A stretch of 64,000 nt of DNA, from the NCBI GenBank assembly GCA_030789695.1, contig JAULAV010008692.1, positions 62,001 through 126,000 on the forward strand, given 5' to 3'. The notes under the pieces are model-generated. The model saw only the letters and a program-made list of their open reading frames with translations, searched no databases and was not told the DNA's origin. This document shows, in pieces, positions 1-10,608 of the stretch (its first letter is position 1; each line of letters starts with the position of its first letter). This DNA comes from Scilla litardierei (taxonomy: Eukaryota; Streptophyta; Magnoliopsida; Asparagales; Asparagaceae). A program made the translations under genes and the position numbers.

Positions 1-409
1 TCGGAGAAAAAGACAGAAAAAGAAAGACGAAAAAAAGTTTGTTTAACTTGACATTGAGGATTCATCAGATCTGCCTCTATCTTTTTAACTTGTCAAAATG
101 TAAAGCTATGTCATCGTGATTGTACATCGATTTGAAACTGCATGTTGATTAGCACATAATATAGTTTGATCATCATCAAGACCAATGTCAGTATACCAAG
201 AGTCAACAAACCCTACCAGACATGCCAACAACGTACCTGTAAGCAGGTTTGGCCAAAAATGGCCCAATAATCCGATACTCGACCGAACCCAACTAGTTAG
301 TTGGGACACGTGAGATATTTCCTCTGAAAATAACGGTAAGTGATTTCCTCTAACGTAGTGCAACATTAGCACCTCATCACATATTGGAAAAAAGCAGAGA
401 GAAACACAC
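1..409. other. No gene recognised
   Basis: AT-rich sequence downstream (in minus-strand sense) of the ROP GTPase exon ending at 410. The next ROP exon, which should encode the NVKAVFD region, was looked for and not seen. An 88-codon minus-strand open frame at 106-372 has no recognisable motif and is probably chance. Confidence 0.5.
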
Positions 410-656
410 CTGCTGAGTTTTTGAGCTACATTCTATATAATATGCAGCACCAATCTGCTTGTGCAGTTCTTCTCCCTGACATTAGGAACCATGACATTCC
501 AAGTTGAAGTCATTCACCTCAATGTAGTAACAGGCACTATGCAAAGCCATGTTAACATGGAGTAGGTGCTATACCTGTGCAGTTGTTACAGGCACAAATC
601 CAGGATGATCTGATAGATAATGCTTATCTTCACGGAGATCGACAGATTGCACGGTA
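410..656 (-). pseudogene. ROP/RAC small GTPase, two-exon captured fragment
   Basis: Two minus-strand exons from the C-terminal half of a plant Rho-type GTPase (ROP/RAC), a membrane-associated switch in polarity and defence signalling. The first exon (about 656-575) reads [20 protein letters not shown] then AQ before a GT donor. The second (475-410) reads GEELHKQIGAAYYIECSSKT then QQ, with a consensus AG acceptor and GT donor. The intron between them (476-574) is in the position known for plant ROP genes (AQ|GEE). The TKLD stretch is damaged at the start of the first exon, apparently by one extra base, and the nucleotide-binding P-loop, effector loop and C-terminal prenylation region are absent. 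It is therefore a non-functional piece captured by element C. The family assignment is strong; the ROP subtype is not resolved. Confidence 0.85.
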
Positions 657-774
657 CTGTAAGTCATGCCTCAAAAAAGAACGAAGGAATGCATATGATT
701 TCAATGTCACGCATATATACACATCATGGAATATCATATAAAGTTCACCCTCTGCCATATAAAACTGTTACTAT

Positions 775-775
<1 letters not shown>

Positions 776-868
<93 letters not shown>

Positions 869-899
869 ATTATGACACACACACCCCCCACCCCATTAT

Positions 900-933
<34 letters not shown>

Positions 934-957
934 ATTATGACACACACACCCCCCAAT
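776..957. repeat. Compound (AC)n microsatellite
   Basis: About 46 uninterrupted AC dinucleotides (776-867), then a short ATTATGACAC-CCCC interruption, then 16 more AC units (901-932) and a second copy of the same interruption. The repeated interrupter suggests slippage or a duplication of one block. It lies in the intronic or intergenic part of element C. Confidence 0.97.
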
Positions 958-2616
958 ATGACATAAACGGGAAATATAACAGTACAAACCTCGTATCTAT
1001 GGCGAAGCCATTCATTTACATAATTGACACCCCCATACCTGATACAAGTTGAAGAAAAATAAGTTTTTCTTGTGAAAAATGGGATGTCTTCACTTATAAA
1101 AGAAATACAAAATACAAGTAGATAAATGAATATATGTCCATACAACTTTGCAGACTTGCAGTCTTTAACCTGGAAATGTGTCCTTCTTGACCCCAGTCTC
1201 ATTGTAGCCCCCATATGTGTTTTTGAATAGCTTAAACTAATAAATAGGAATGAACTTATAAATCTTCCATACCATGCGCATAGCTTAAACTAGGCATGTT
1301 TATGAACTATTACGTTGACATAGCATATGACAACAGTTTTAAAGTAAAGGAGCTTGAATGAAGCTATATATACATGAAATGGTTTCTTTTGCAGACAATA
1401 TTCATCAATACAAGTTGATCAATCTAGTTAAATATCTAATAACCATGAGATTCAAGTAGTTACCAAACAATAAAGAATCTTGCATCGAGAAAGAAACATA
1501 CTAGCATCGGATGAGCAGCTAACGACGAAACGATTTCTGACCATCCTATGTGCAGGTCTGCATGCCATCCGAATTCCTTCAAGCCCACACACTTCATTTT
1601 ACAACGCATGATCAATCCATGGCGTCTAATCTTACTAAATTGCAACCGAAAAGTTAAGAGTTTAAGATCACTCGTGCATCCTAGACCACCTGAAACAAGT
1701 CGTACAATACAAAAGACAATATAGAAACAAGTTTAGTAGAAGACAACAAATGCAAACAAATAGATATGCACAAGAACAATGGCAATTAGCAAAAACTTCA
1801 ACATATTGCTAAAGCTCATTCAAAATGCCATCTCCTTCCATTTCTCAGCATTTTCGTTTTTTTTCTCCCGAATCCATAACAGAGAACATTCTGTGTTGCC
1901 CAAATATGCGAAGACAGACATGATATTGGATCCAAAGAGGACCAACTCTACCGATCTCTATTACAATCAGCACTAAAATTAACAACTGGGTTTTAAAAGG
2001 AATCCAAAAAATGCACAGAAATGACATCAATAAGAGATGCAAATTCAGTTTCTTAATCTATATAATCGCTAGTTCCATCATCTAATCATTGTTTCATTAT
2101 CTCTGTCATTCTAAAGCTTCTAATGATGCAAATTCTTTAACTCTGTCATTCTAAAGCTTCTAATGATGACTGCGTCCTTATCGATGGTTATATGATTGCT
2201 TAACAGAATGGTTGGAAATTGCTGCGACATGAGATGAGGCTAGTTAGTTTGTTACAGTTATCATTATCATTTTGATGCATTTCTATATTGGTCTCTGACT
2301 TTCACAAATTGTGAATGTTATCAAATGAAATATCATTATCAGATTTCAGTATCTAATTGCCTCTTGTAAACAAATAACATGGAGAAATTTTAAAGAGAAC
2401 CATACAATTCTTTGGGTACTGTCCAACGAAGACAAGATCCCCTTTGGATCCTAGTCCAAGCGAAGTGGTGCATTATCGTTAAGTGTATTGCACTTGGCTG
2501 TACTAAATAAAAAGCTAACATGTGCATTATCGTTAGTTTAACAAATTGATTATGCACTGATGTTTGATAGGAAGAGGGGGCCTCAAGAATAACATGTGTT
2601 GTGAAACTGTCTGTTA
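958..2616. other. No gene recognised; short local duplication
   Basis: AT-rich sequence between the ROP and CCH fragments. A roughly 35-bp direct duplication (CTGTCATTCTAAAGCTTCTA at about 2103 and 2144) is visible. Minus-strand open frames at 1460-1645 and 1845-2042 have no family motif. Confidence 0.5.
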
Positions 2617-3058
2617 TTAGGTTTTCTTTCTCGTCTTTGAAACTGTCTGTAAAACTGCATCAGGTTTCACGTTGCCTTTCACGGTTACCTTTTGTTCCTT
2701 GAGGTCCACGTCGAATGACTCCACACCTGAAAAGAAGTTACAAACCAAAGAGAAAAATGTCATATAGAACTGATCCCAAAAAGTATATGTGATAGATGAT
2801 AATAACTGGTGGGTCAAGACATAGGAACATGCCCTTGAATCTTTAAAAAAAATATTTTTCCTAAGGGTAAGAATTGGAAAAGTAATAGAACAAACAAAAG
2901 AGCATATAGAATGAATGATGATCTGTTCTAATACTGTAAGGAATTTAATTGTAATAAAATAAGAAAGTGAATGAAGCAACCCTCCATTTTGGTGAGGACT
3001 CTCTTGACAGCACCAACACAGCCTTCACATGACACGCCAACCTTGAGCACAACCGTCT
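2617..3058 (-). pseudogene. Copper chaperone CCH/ATX1-like, last two exons
   Basis: Heavy-metal-associated (HMA) domain protein. ATX1/CCH chaperones bind Cu(I) through MxCxxC and pass it to P-type ATPases. Minus-strand exon 3058-2981 reads [20 protein letters not shown] then LTKMEG, and exon 2726-2617 reads [18 protein letters not shown] to a TAA stop. The join restores the codon GGT exactly and both splice sites follow GT-AG. The two metal-binding cysteines (SCEGC) are kept, but the Met before them is Val. The very short first coding exon usual in the family (initiator plus one or two residues) is not present. The C-terminus ends KTRKKT*, lacking the SFW-type tail common in plant copies. Captured by element C and lacking its start, it is unlikely to make a normal chaperone. 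Confidence 0.88.
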
Positions 3059-5021
3059 GTGAAAGAAAGAAAAAAACATTGATTTCCTTATCAAATATGA
3101 ACAGAAATATATATTTTCCATGCCCTCAAAAAACAAAATTAATAACCCAAAAGTGCAATTAGAATGTATATGGTAAGATTGTGCCCGTGTGTAGTATATT
3201 ATCATAGTCAAAGCTTTGTAGAACATCATGAATATTCAAGCGAACACACCAGTGATTATCGGATCGAATGCTACACGGGAGGGACAATAAAAAAATAAAA
3301 TATACACTATCCTTTGAGCTCAGGATTCAGTCATAGTAGTCATCTCATTAGTTCCATGACAAGGGTTATGTGTGCATTTATTCTAGTAACCAATTTTCCT
3401 ATCCCAAGTTAACGGCGTCTCAGCGTCTCATTTTCCTCGTAAGTTAACAAATTGGATGTATATGTATTTGTTTATCAAGGTGTATATGTGCCTCTATTTT
3501 TGGAAATAATTAAAAACTAAATGTATGTCAGGTACAACCAACATGAGATAAAATGAAGACTTAACCTGTCCTTTTACTGCAGCTTACAGCTTGTTCATCT
3601 GCACTTTCTTTAAAGATGAGTAATCTATAGCCTAAGTAAAAATTAGTTACATATTATCACAAAGTAACAGGCAAGTCTACATTAAAGAGAGTAACATACT
3701 GCAATGAAAAGCTCTTACAAGCCATACCAACAGAAAGAGTTGAAAGTCAACAATGTAAGAAAGACTAGTGATTAACATGTCTTTGAAGTATGTGGCTAAA
3801 GTAAACATGCTTTCCATTTAACATTATTATATTAAACAAATACAGCCTTTACCACAAACAGGACAATGTATGGATCTATGTCATAACTAAAATGGTTGTA
3901 AAGTACAATAACAAAGAGGCTGAAATACTAACATGACATTTCCTCCATCTTATTAGATATTCTCTATGCGTATACTTGTCACCACATCGTTTATGAAAAG
4001 ATGACTTCAACTATATCTAGATTAAAGTATATAGAGATACCTCACAGCACATGTTATTCTACGCTACCTTATAAAATGCTTTTGATATGTAATAATTGGC
4101 ATATAGCCAAGTTCAAAATCTCGATCCATGCATGCAGTTGAAACATCTCGATCCATCCATCCATTTTCCTCAGCCCCTCCCTTCCCCTTCCTTATTCCAA
4201 CCCTCTCACTCAGACAAAATGAGAACTGAAAGAGATCCAATTAGCAAGCAGAATTTTAAGTTGGATGCCAAGTGATACTGAGATTGTCAGCATATCAGTT
4301 GCCAGCTTAAGCTTTGCATAGTGGCAACCGACATAATATCAAGAGAAGTTGAAAAATGGCATTGTGTTCATATCCTACCACAAATCGGGTGAAAAAAATT
4401 AACAAATTATTTCATCTTCGTAAGTGATGTCTTTTAATAGTAAAGTGATGCATATTGCCTCCATGAACGTTAAGTATAATACACGCTTTGGCTCACCATT
4501 GAGAGTAAAGTAGTAGCCAATTAATTAATCCCAGGCTTTTTACACAAGAATACAACCACAAGAGCTATGGTAGCATTAATACATATGTTGTAACATTTAA
4601 GTTGAATACTAATTAAGATAGTAGAATGCATCAACATGGAACGCATTGTTCCTTGCAAATAATTTGAATCAAATCCTCTAAAACTTGATAAAGCACAATT
4701 TCAAATAACACCAAGAAATACCTTCGAGTTCAAGGTGACATAACCAAGTCCACTAGCAATTTGTAGAAAGACACTCCTAATATCTACAAATTCAAAATCT
4801 GAAAAATCTAAATCAAAGAATTGGCGAAATGAAACTAGAAGTCAATTTTAAGAAAACATTAAGATGAACGATGTTGCAAAATATGGTGATGGAAAGGTCA
4901 CGAATTCATTATATGATAGTCCATAATGAAACTAACAGATAGTAATATGATGTCTTCTACAAAAGAGAACTTATAATATAAAGCGAAAATTATAGCCAGC
5001 ATAAAAATGAAAAGGAATTAC
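3059..5021. other. No gene recognised
   Basis: AT-rich sequence between the CCH and purple acid phosphatase fragments. No conserved motif, RNA gene or transposon end was recognised on either strand. It would behave as a long intron if element C were transcribed across it. Confidence 0.5.
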
Positions 5022-5447
5022 CTATAAGGCCAAATGTATATGGAACATCCGGGCCACTTTCAGGAGGGGTTATGACCCAGAACTTCCTTGATGTATGATC
5101 AATCCCAACCTCATAGTAGTATTTTGTGTCATGCTACAAAAAGAAAAGAATGTCACTCTTCCTCTAAAATTGATCCAAGACGACAAAGTAAATCATTAAA
5201 ATCAGCTATGAATCAAGCATATGATGCGAAGAGTTTAATAAATAACCTTCAACTTTCTCAGAGTGCAATGATGGATATACCCCGAAGTATAGTTATAGAA
5301 CTTATATTGAGTAACCTTTCCTTCCGCAGAGAACTCAAGCTTGTTCTCGGATGTGCCATAAAGAACTTTACTAGAACCACATTCGTCTGGTGTCACCCAT
5401 GACACAATCATGGCTGCCCCATTAGCATCGCCTTGAGTTATATGAAC
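5022..5447 (-). pseudogene. Purple acid phosphatase, two-exon N-terminal fragment
   Basis: Two adjacent exons of a plant purple acid phosphatase, a secreted metallophosphatase that releases phosphate from organic esters. Exon 5447-5247 (201 bp, 67 codons, phase 0) reads VHITQGDANGAAMIVSWVTP then DECGSSKVLYGTSENK and YIHHC. Exon 5133-5022 (112 bp) reads [10 protein letters not shown] then [20 protein letters not shown]. These cover the N-terminal fibronectin-like domain. The fragment stops just before the first metal ligand of the catalytic domain (GDLG), so no phosphatase activity is possible. Both introns keep consensus borders and the frame is open throughout, suggesting recent capture. It lies 573 bp downstream of the ATP-citrate lyase first exon on the same strand and in the same phase. 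Confidence 0.92.
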
Positions 5448-6020
5448 CTTCATAGAAATACAGGTTTAATATATGTAAACAGGAGCAAATTCCAATATCG
5501 GAAGAAACCAAAAAACATTATAACAAACAAAGTAGAACAAAATTTAGATTTTAGCACAAAAAATACTCAAACTAAGTACATGAGAATCAGGACTAGAGTA
5601 GAATTAATTGACAAACACTTCTGAAATATGAAGGTAAAAGGCAAGGGAAAAAATTCAGAAAACATCATTGTAATTGTTTGATTTTCTACTTTTACTCAGC
5701 ACAAAAGGACAATCATCATGACAACTATATCAAACTTTTAGATAGCAAAAAGCATATGAATCAATAAAGCAAAAGGCATAAATAAAGTGATCCAAAGTTG
5801 AGACATGAGCACAACAGAATCCCACAGATGAGCAGAGAAGGGGCAGGAATAAACTGAGTCAAAAAAAACCACAACCTCACATGGAGAACAGATAACGGAG
5901 TGACAATCAATTTTGAGAACAATCATAAAACAAAAGTCAGAGTAGAACAAAGTATCTGAGCTAACTTTCCATTAAAACCCGCACTTTTTTTGTTTGAAAC
6001 AAAAAAGGGATGACGAGAAC

Positions 6021-6119
6021 CTGAACTGATCGTTTCTGGAGGTCGATGCCGGCAATCCGCTTGAGGTGCTCCTTGAGGAGGCGCTTGGAATCGTTCTCTC
6101 GGATCTTCTTCCTCGCCAT
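6021..6119 (-). pseudogene. ATP-citrate lyase subunit A, first coding exon with leader
   Basis: Thirty-three codons starting at the ATG at 6119 read [20 protein letters not shown] then [13 protein letters not shown], the characteristic N-terminus of plant ATP-citrate lyase alpha chain (ACLA), which with ACLB makes cytosolic acetyl-CoA from citrate. The exon ends CAG before a GT (GTTCTC) donor, phase 0. Further ACLA exons are absent; the next coding sequence downstream is purple acid phosphatase. The start context and GC-rich leader are retained, so a piece of the original promoter and 5' UTR may have been captured too. This is the fragment nearest the element's terminus and the obvious candidate for initiating a chimeric transcript. 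Confidence 0.9.
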
Positions 6120-6135
6120 ATCGGATCCTAAAGGG

Positions 6136-6345
6136 TTCGGAATCGGAGGCGGAGAGGCTGAGAAGGAAACCCTAGGATGGGAGGCGTAGGCGGAGGATGG
6201 AGGCGACAAGGGAGTGGAGGGGGAGGCCGCACTCGCCGGGTTTGGAATCGGAGGCGGAGAGGCTGAGAAGGAAACCCTAGGATGGGAGGCGGAGGCGGAG
6301 GCAGAGGATGGGGGCGACGAGGGAGTGGAGGGGGAGGCCGTGCTC
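6136..6345. repeat. About 103-bp tandem duplication of the ACLA leader
   Basis: The segment beginning GGAATCGGAGGCGGAGAGGC occurs at about 6137 and again at about 6240, with the same following text (AAACCCTAGGATGGGAGGC) and the same purine-rich tail. The two units differ by a few substitutions and a small GGCGGA expansion. The duplicated block is the pyrimidine-rich 5' leader of the captured ACLA exon on the minus strand. A third, decayed partial unit (GGCGACAAGGGAGTGGAGTG) is seen near 6423. Confidence 0.85.
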
Positions 6346-6539
6346 GCCAGATGGAGTGGATGCGGAGGATCTAATATTCAAAAATTCTGATGGAGTGGAG
6401 GCGCGCTCGCCAGATGGAGTGGAGGCGACAAGGGAGTGGAGTGGAGGCGGAGGATCTCGTCTTCAAAAAAATTTGAGACACGTTCAGAGATTTTGGGAGA
6501 TGAAAAAATTTAATTGCGCGCTCATCGGATGCGAATATG

Positions 6540-6877
6540 TTTGACAGCGCTTGCATACTGAGAAGCGCTGTCTATTAGCATATCTTTAATAGCGCTGGTA
6601 GAAAGAAGCACTGTCTATTATTTGATCTTTAACAGCGCTTGTAGAAAGAAGCGTTGTCTATTGTCTGTACATCTAATAAACAGCGCTTGTAAAAAGAAGT
6701 GTTGTCTATTATCTGATCTTTAACAGCGCTTGCAGAAAGAAGCGATGTCTATTATCCGACTTTTAGCAGCGCTTGCAGAAAGAAGCGTTGTCTATTATAT
6801 GTGCCTCTAATTAACAGCGCTTATAATTGGCAAGCGCTGTTAAAGGTGTGCTATTAAAGGTCTTTTTTGTAGTAGTG
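6540..6877. repeat. Subterminal repeats and terminus of CACTA element C
   Basis: Five to six diverged copies of a unit of about 60 bp in which CAGCGCTTGTAGAAAGAAGCG is followed by TTGTCTATT. They end in AAGCGCTGTTAAAGG and the terminal GTAGTAGTG at 6869-6877. Arrays of short subterminal repeats are the transposase-binding regions of CACTA elements. Each unit contains inverted AGCGCT cores. Confidence 0.88.
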
Positions 6878-7162
6878 ACTGTAGCAGTGAGTCCTGATGG
6901 TTCACTATGTGCCAGTGGAGGGAAAGACGGTGTAACACTGCTGTGGGATTTGGCAGAGGAGATGAGGTTGTACTCATTGGATGCTGGTGCTATCATTCAT
7001 GCCTTATGCTTCAGTCTGAATAGGTATTGGCTTTATGCTGCGACTCGGGACAGTGTGAAGATATGGGATCTGGAGAGCAAGTCTATTGTTCAGGACTTGA
7101 AGCCCATGAAACCAGCATCTACCCAAACTTCCCAAAATCCCCAAAATACGGAAAAAAGTAAG
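6878..7162 (+). pseudogene. RACK1 (WD40 scaffold) exon fragment, cut by element C
   Basis: Starting directly at the CACTA terminus, the plus strand reads [20 protein letters not shown] then [47 protein letters not shown], and ends at an AAG|GTATGT donor at 7162. This is the fifth and sixth WD40 blades of plant RACK1, a ribosome-associated scaffold. The final RACK1 exon (CTSLNWSADG region) was not found downstream. The 5' part must lie on the far side of element C or be absent. Substitutions at conserved positions (GKRL to EMRL, FSPNRYWLC to FSLNRYWLY) suggest relaxed selection. Whether C inserted into an existing RACK1 pseudogene or the fragment belongs to another element cannot be decided here. 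Confidence 0.9.
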
Positions 7163-8400
7163 GTATGTATTGGCTTAACCAGTTATTCCTTGATATGCTA
7201 TCTTTCTCTAGTATTCAAATTTTGCTTCTTATCCAAATGCATAATTGGTGCATATACATATTTTAGTTGAATGTCTGGATTTGATTTCCTGTATTTTCTT
7301 TAGGTTAGATATTATTTGAGTTATTTCTATTATTTTCCGAGTGGCAATTACAACCAAGCTCTAGGGACCATTGTTCTCTTATCAAGCCTGGGTTAGGATC
7401 ATTATGGTTCTAATTAACCCAACTAAAATATCATGTTAACTAATGTTGATACATTGAGGATGTAGTGGTTATCAACAAAAGTTAACACAAAAATCAACTT
7501 ATGACAACTACTACATTATTACACATGTATCAAAACATCCTGGAACCGAAATTAACACGAAAATTTAACAACACGATCATGTAAAACAACATAATGTAGT
7601 GGTTGTCAACTTAATACTATCTCATCACAGAGTATATGTAATTGTGATCCTGATCATGTTAACTAAAATATCAAAATGAAAGAGTATATTTGTGATCTTA
7701 ATAACTAACAACAACAAAATGAATCAATTTTAAAGTTGAGATCAACCACCAATTGGATGTTAACTAAAACCTCTCACTTGGATGTTTTACTTGGACCATG
7801 AAACTTGAACCATCATGCGATCAATTTTAACTAATTCGAGAACTTAAACATATTAAATTATTGCATAGGTATCGAAACATCTTGGAATCGAAATTAACAC
7901 AAAAATCAAAAAGATTAAGCCCAAATCAAAAAAACAAAGAGATTAGGCAAATTGGTGTTGAGGGAACCTGAAAAACATATTTGAGATACAACAAACACAA
8001 ATGATTCACAAACACCAACTGTTACACCTATGGGCAAGACCAAAATCGGAATCGCCTGGCTTAGCAGATGAAGCCCGCCAGGCCCAGCCCAAGAGTCATC
8101 GTTTAACTAAGTCAGTGCCCATCAGCTATCCGCCCGTTATGCTTTCACTCAACGGACGTGGGATATTAATCCCCTCCTAAATTCATACACAACTAAAATA
8201 CATACAGCCTCAAATACATCCAGGCATATTCTCCAATTTGGACGTTTTAGGCAATAACGTATTTTAAGTTGTTAAAATATGTTAAAGCAGATTGTCCAAA
8301 TTTGGACATTAACATATTTCATTAACAATGGCACAATAACAATCTGGAAGGTATTTATAAGTTGCCAAAATTTGGACAATCTGCATTAACATATTTTAAT
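7163..8400. other. No gene recognised; short duplication
   Basis: AT-rich non-coding sequence. A block of about 55 bp (core GGAACCGAAATTAACAC / GGAATCGAAATTAACAC) at 7503-7560 recurs at 7844-7900. The segment 8030-8175 is locally GC-richer (CCCGCCAGGCCCAGCCC) and may be an old LTR fragment, but no boundary is visible. Confidence 0.5.
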
Positions 8401-8458
8401 GACTGAAATCTGGAAGTAATACAAATTTCAATTTTGTTAATGCTTGAAATCTGTTAAT

Positions 8459-9585
8459 GAAATATGAAATTCATACAAATATGGATTTCCTGAAAGCATG
8501 TTAATGAAAGCATGTTGAAAAAAAATACAAATCAGCAAAGAAAGCATATTGAAAAGTTTTGAAATTTTTTTATGCATGTTCGGTTTTGATTCATGTTCGG
8601 TTGTGAAACAAATTTGAAATTTTTGGGCTTGCATCCTATCAAAAATTCTGTTAGATGCATCAAAATGGTATTAATGTCTTGGGAGTCAACATCAAAATGG
8701 TATGTCTTGATGCATCAAAAACTCTTGATATTAATGTCTATCATGTCTTATCATATCAACTTATCAAAAATTTGGTCAAAATTTGGGCTTGAATCAATGC
8801 AACTATGATTTTTTGCTAAGAATTTCTTGCAAATGGGTGAAAATGGTATCAAGACATGCATGATTCAACAACAAAATGCCGAAATCATATCCAGAATCAA
8901 GACATGATAGAAAGGCATCAACAACAGAATTTTGCAAAAGAAAGAATCAAAACAAACCATTTGGATGTATTAAAAAAGATTAGGACATAACTCTAATTTT
9001 GCAAAATGAATAATCAAGACATACCATTTTCACCAATTTGCAGGAAAATGATTAACAAAAAATCATAGTTTTGATACAAATCTGAATTTTTTTGATATAG
9101 GTTGTTATTGTATCAAAAATTTCCTGCATGTTGAAAATATCAATCATAGTTTGAAAGTAATACAAATCTTGATTTCATGAAAGCATGTTGAAAATAGAAT
9201 TCTGGATTTCAAATTTGTTAATTTCAAATCTGTTAATTACATAATTGCAAATCAGTTAAAATATGAAAGTGATACAAATCTGGATTTCAGAAAAGCATGT
9301 TAATGAAAGCATGTTGAAAATATACAAATCTGGAAACGAAAGCATGTTGAAATTTTTTGAAATTTTTTGATGCAGGTTCAGTTAAACAAATGTGAAATTT
9401 TGTGCTTAATTCATATCAAAATTCTGTTAGTTGCATCAAAATGTTATCAATGTCTTGAGAGTCAACATCAAAATGGTATGTCTTAATGCATCAAAAATTC
9501 TTGATATATCAATGTCTATCATGTCTTAATCATATCAACATATCTAAAATTTGGGCTTGAATCGATGCAACAATGATTTATTTTT
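8459..9585. repeat. Direct duplication of about 350 bp in AT-rich sequence
   Basis: The text from about 8459-8815 is repeated at about 9255-9585 with many substitutions and small indels. Shared landmarks are AAAGCATGTTAATGAAAGCATGTTG, GTCAACATCAAAATGGTATG and TTTGGGCTTGAATC in the same order, offset by about 790 bp. Shorter related phrases (AAAATGGTATCAAGACATG; CATATCAGGAATCA) continue to about 10140, so the whole 8.4-10.1 kb stretch looks like a locally amplified low-complexity sequence. No coding potential was recognised. Confidence 0.8.
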
Positions 9586-10339
9586 TTGTTAATGATTGTT
9601 GAAAATGGTGAAAATGGTATAAAGACATGAGAGAATTTTGCAACAAAAGAATGCCTGTAAATTGGTGAAAATGGTATCAAAATGCCCAAAGCATATCAAA
9701 AATGAAATCCAGATTTGTATCACTTTCAAACTACGATTTATATTTTGAAACACCATAATTTTGCATGATATCACTTTAAATCTGGATTTCATGTCTTGAC
9801 CCGTAACAACGGAATTTTGCAATAGGATGTGTTTCACTTTAAAACTATGATTTATATTTTGCAACAACAGAATTTTGCATGATATTACTTTCAATCTGGA
9901 TTTCATGTTTTGACATGCAACAACAGAATTTTGCAACATGATATTAAGAATGCCCAAATCATAGCAAAATGATATCATGATTCAACATCAAAATGCCCAA
10001 ATCATATCAGGAATCATTACATGATAGAATGGCACCAACAGCATGATTTTGTAAAATGAAGAATCAAGATATACCAGATATACCATTTGGATGTATTAAA
10101 AAAGATTAGGCAATGACTCTAATTTTGCAAAATGAAGAATCAAGACATACCATTTTTACCAATTTGCAGGAAACTGCTTAATAAAAAAATCATTTCTATT
10201 GGTAAATTAAAAAATTATCTCTACATGCAAATAAAATCATTTGAAAATTTTCAACATATCTACAGGCATATTAAAACCGAACCTGTGCATTTTCAACATC
10301 TCTACATGCATCAACATCTCTATATGCATTAAAATGGCA

Positions 10340-10608
10340 TTAACAACTACATGCATCAAAATTTTGAAGCGAGTGAGCAAGGGCATACCAACCAACGTGG
10401 CACCAAACAGAGTCCTGTCGGTCAGGTGGTGAATGATGCAAGATGTGAAGAGGGCAGATTGACCCAGGATTTCAGCTTCCTGTGTAGAGAGATAAATAAG
10501 AATCCAACTTTCTCACTTGAAAAATTAATATAAATAATATAAAAATATAAATCAAATTTGATGAAAAGAAAAACTTACCAAACAGAAGGTAGTTATATTT
10601 AGGACCAT
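10340..10608 (-). pseudogene. Unidentified two-exon gene-like fragment
   Basis: On the minus strand, an ATG at 10608 in good context (GCCATGG) opens ten codons. These end at a strong TTTG|GTAAGT donor, and after a 99-bp intron a CTACACAG acceptor leads into a second exon from 10479. The spliced frame stays open as EAEILGQSALFTSCIIHHLT then DRTLFGATLVGMPLLTRF, and then runs into AT-rich sequence. The composition of this second exon differs sharply from the surrounding sequence, which argues for genuine coding origin. I do not recognise the protein. It may be another captured exon or a chance frame. Confidence 0.3.

Larger units (their letters stand above)
1..6877 (-). mobile_element. Partial Pack-CACTA element C (one terminus in window)
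   Basis: The right boundary is a CACTA terminus: read on the minus strand from 6877 it begins CACTACTACAAAAAAGACC and continues into subterminal repeats built on the 8-mer AGCGCTGT/AAGCGCTG. The first 120 bases or so are almost identical to the left end of element B at 34125, so the two belong to one family. Inside are exons of four unrelated genes, all on the minus strand, in the order ATP-citrate lyase A, purple acid phosphatase, CCH/ATX1 copper chaperone, ROP GTPase reading inward from the terminus. No second terminus or subterminal repeat is visible between 1 and 6540, so the element continues left of the window. No transposase reading frame was seen. It is best described as a non-autonomous, gene-capturing element. 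That 1-2600 belongs to the element is inference from continuity of orientation and the absence of another boundary. Confidence 0.75.

Noticed and set aside
975..1020. Possible further ROP exon (VNEWLRHRY on the minus strand)
   Set aside because: Resembles the KKWxPELRHY region only loosely and needs a six-base deletion; not convincing.
620..1214. Long open frames across the CA/TG repeat on both strands
   Set aside because: They translate the dinucleotide repeat and have no stop by composition only.
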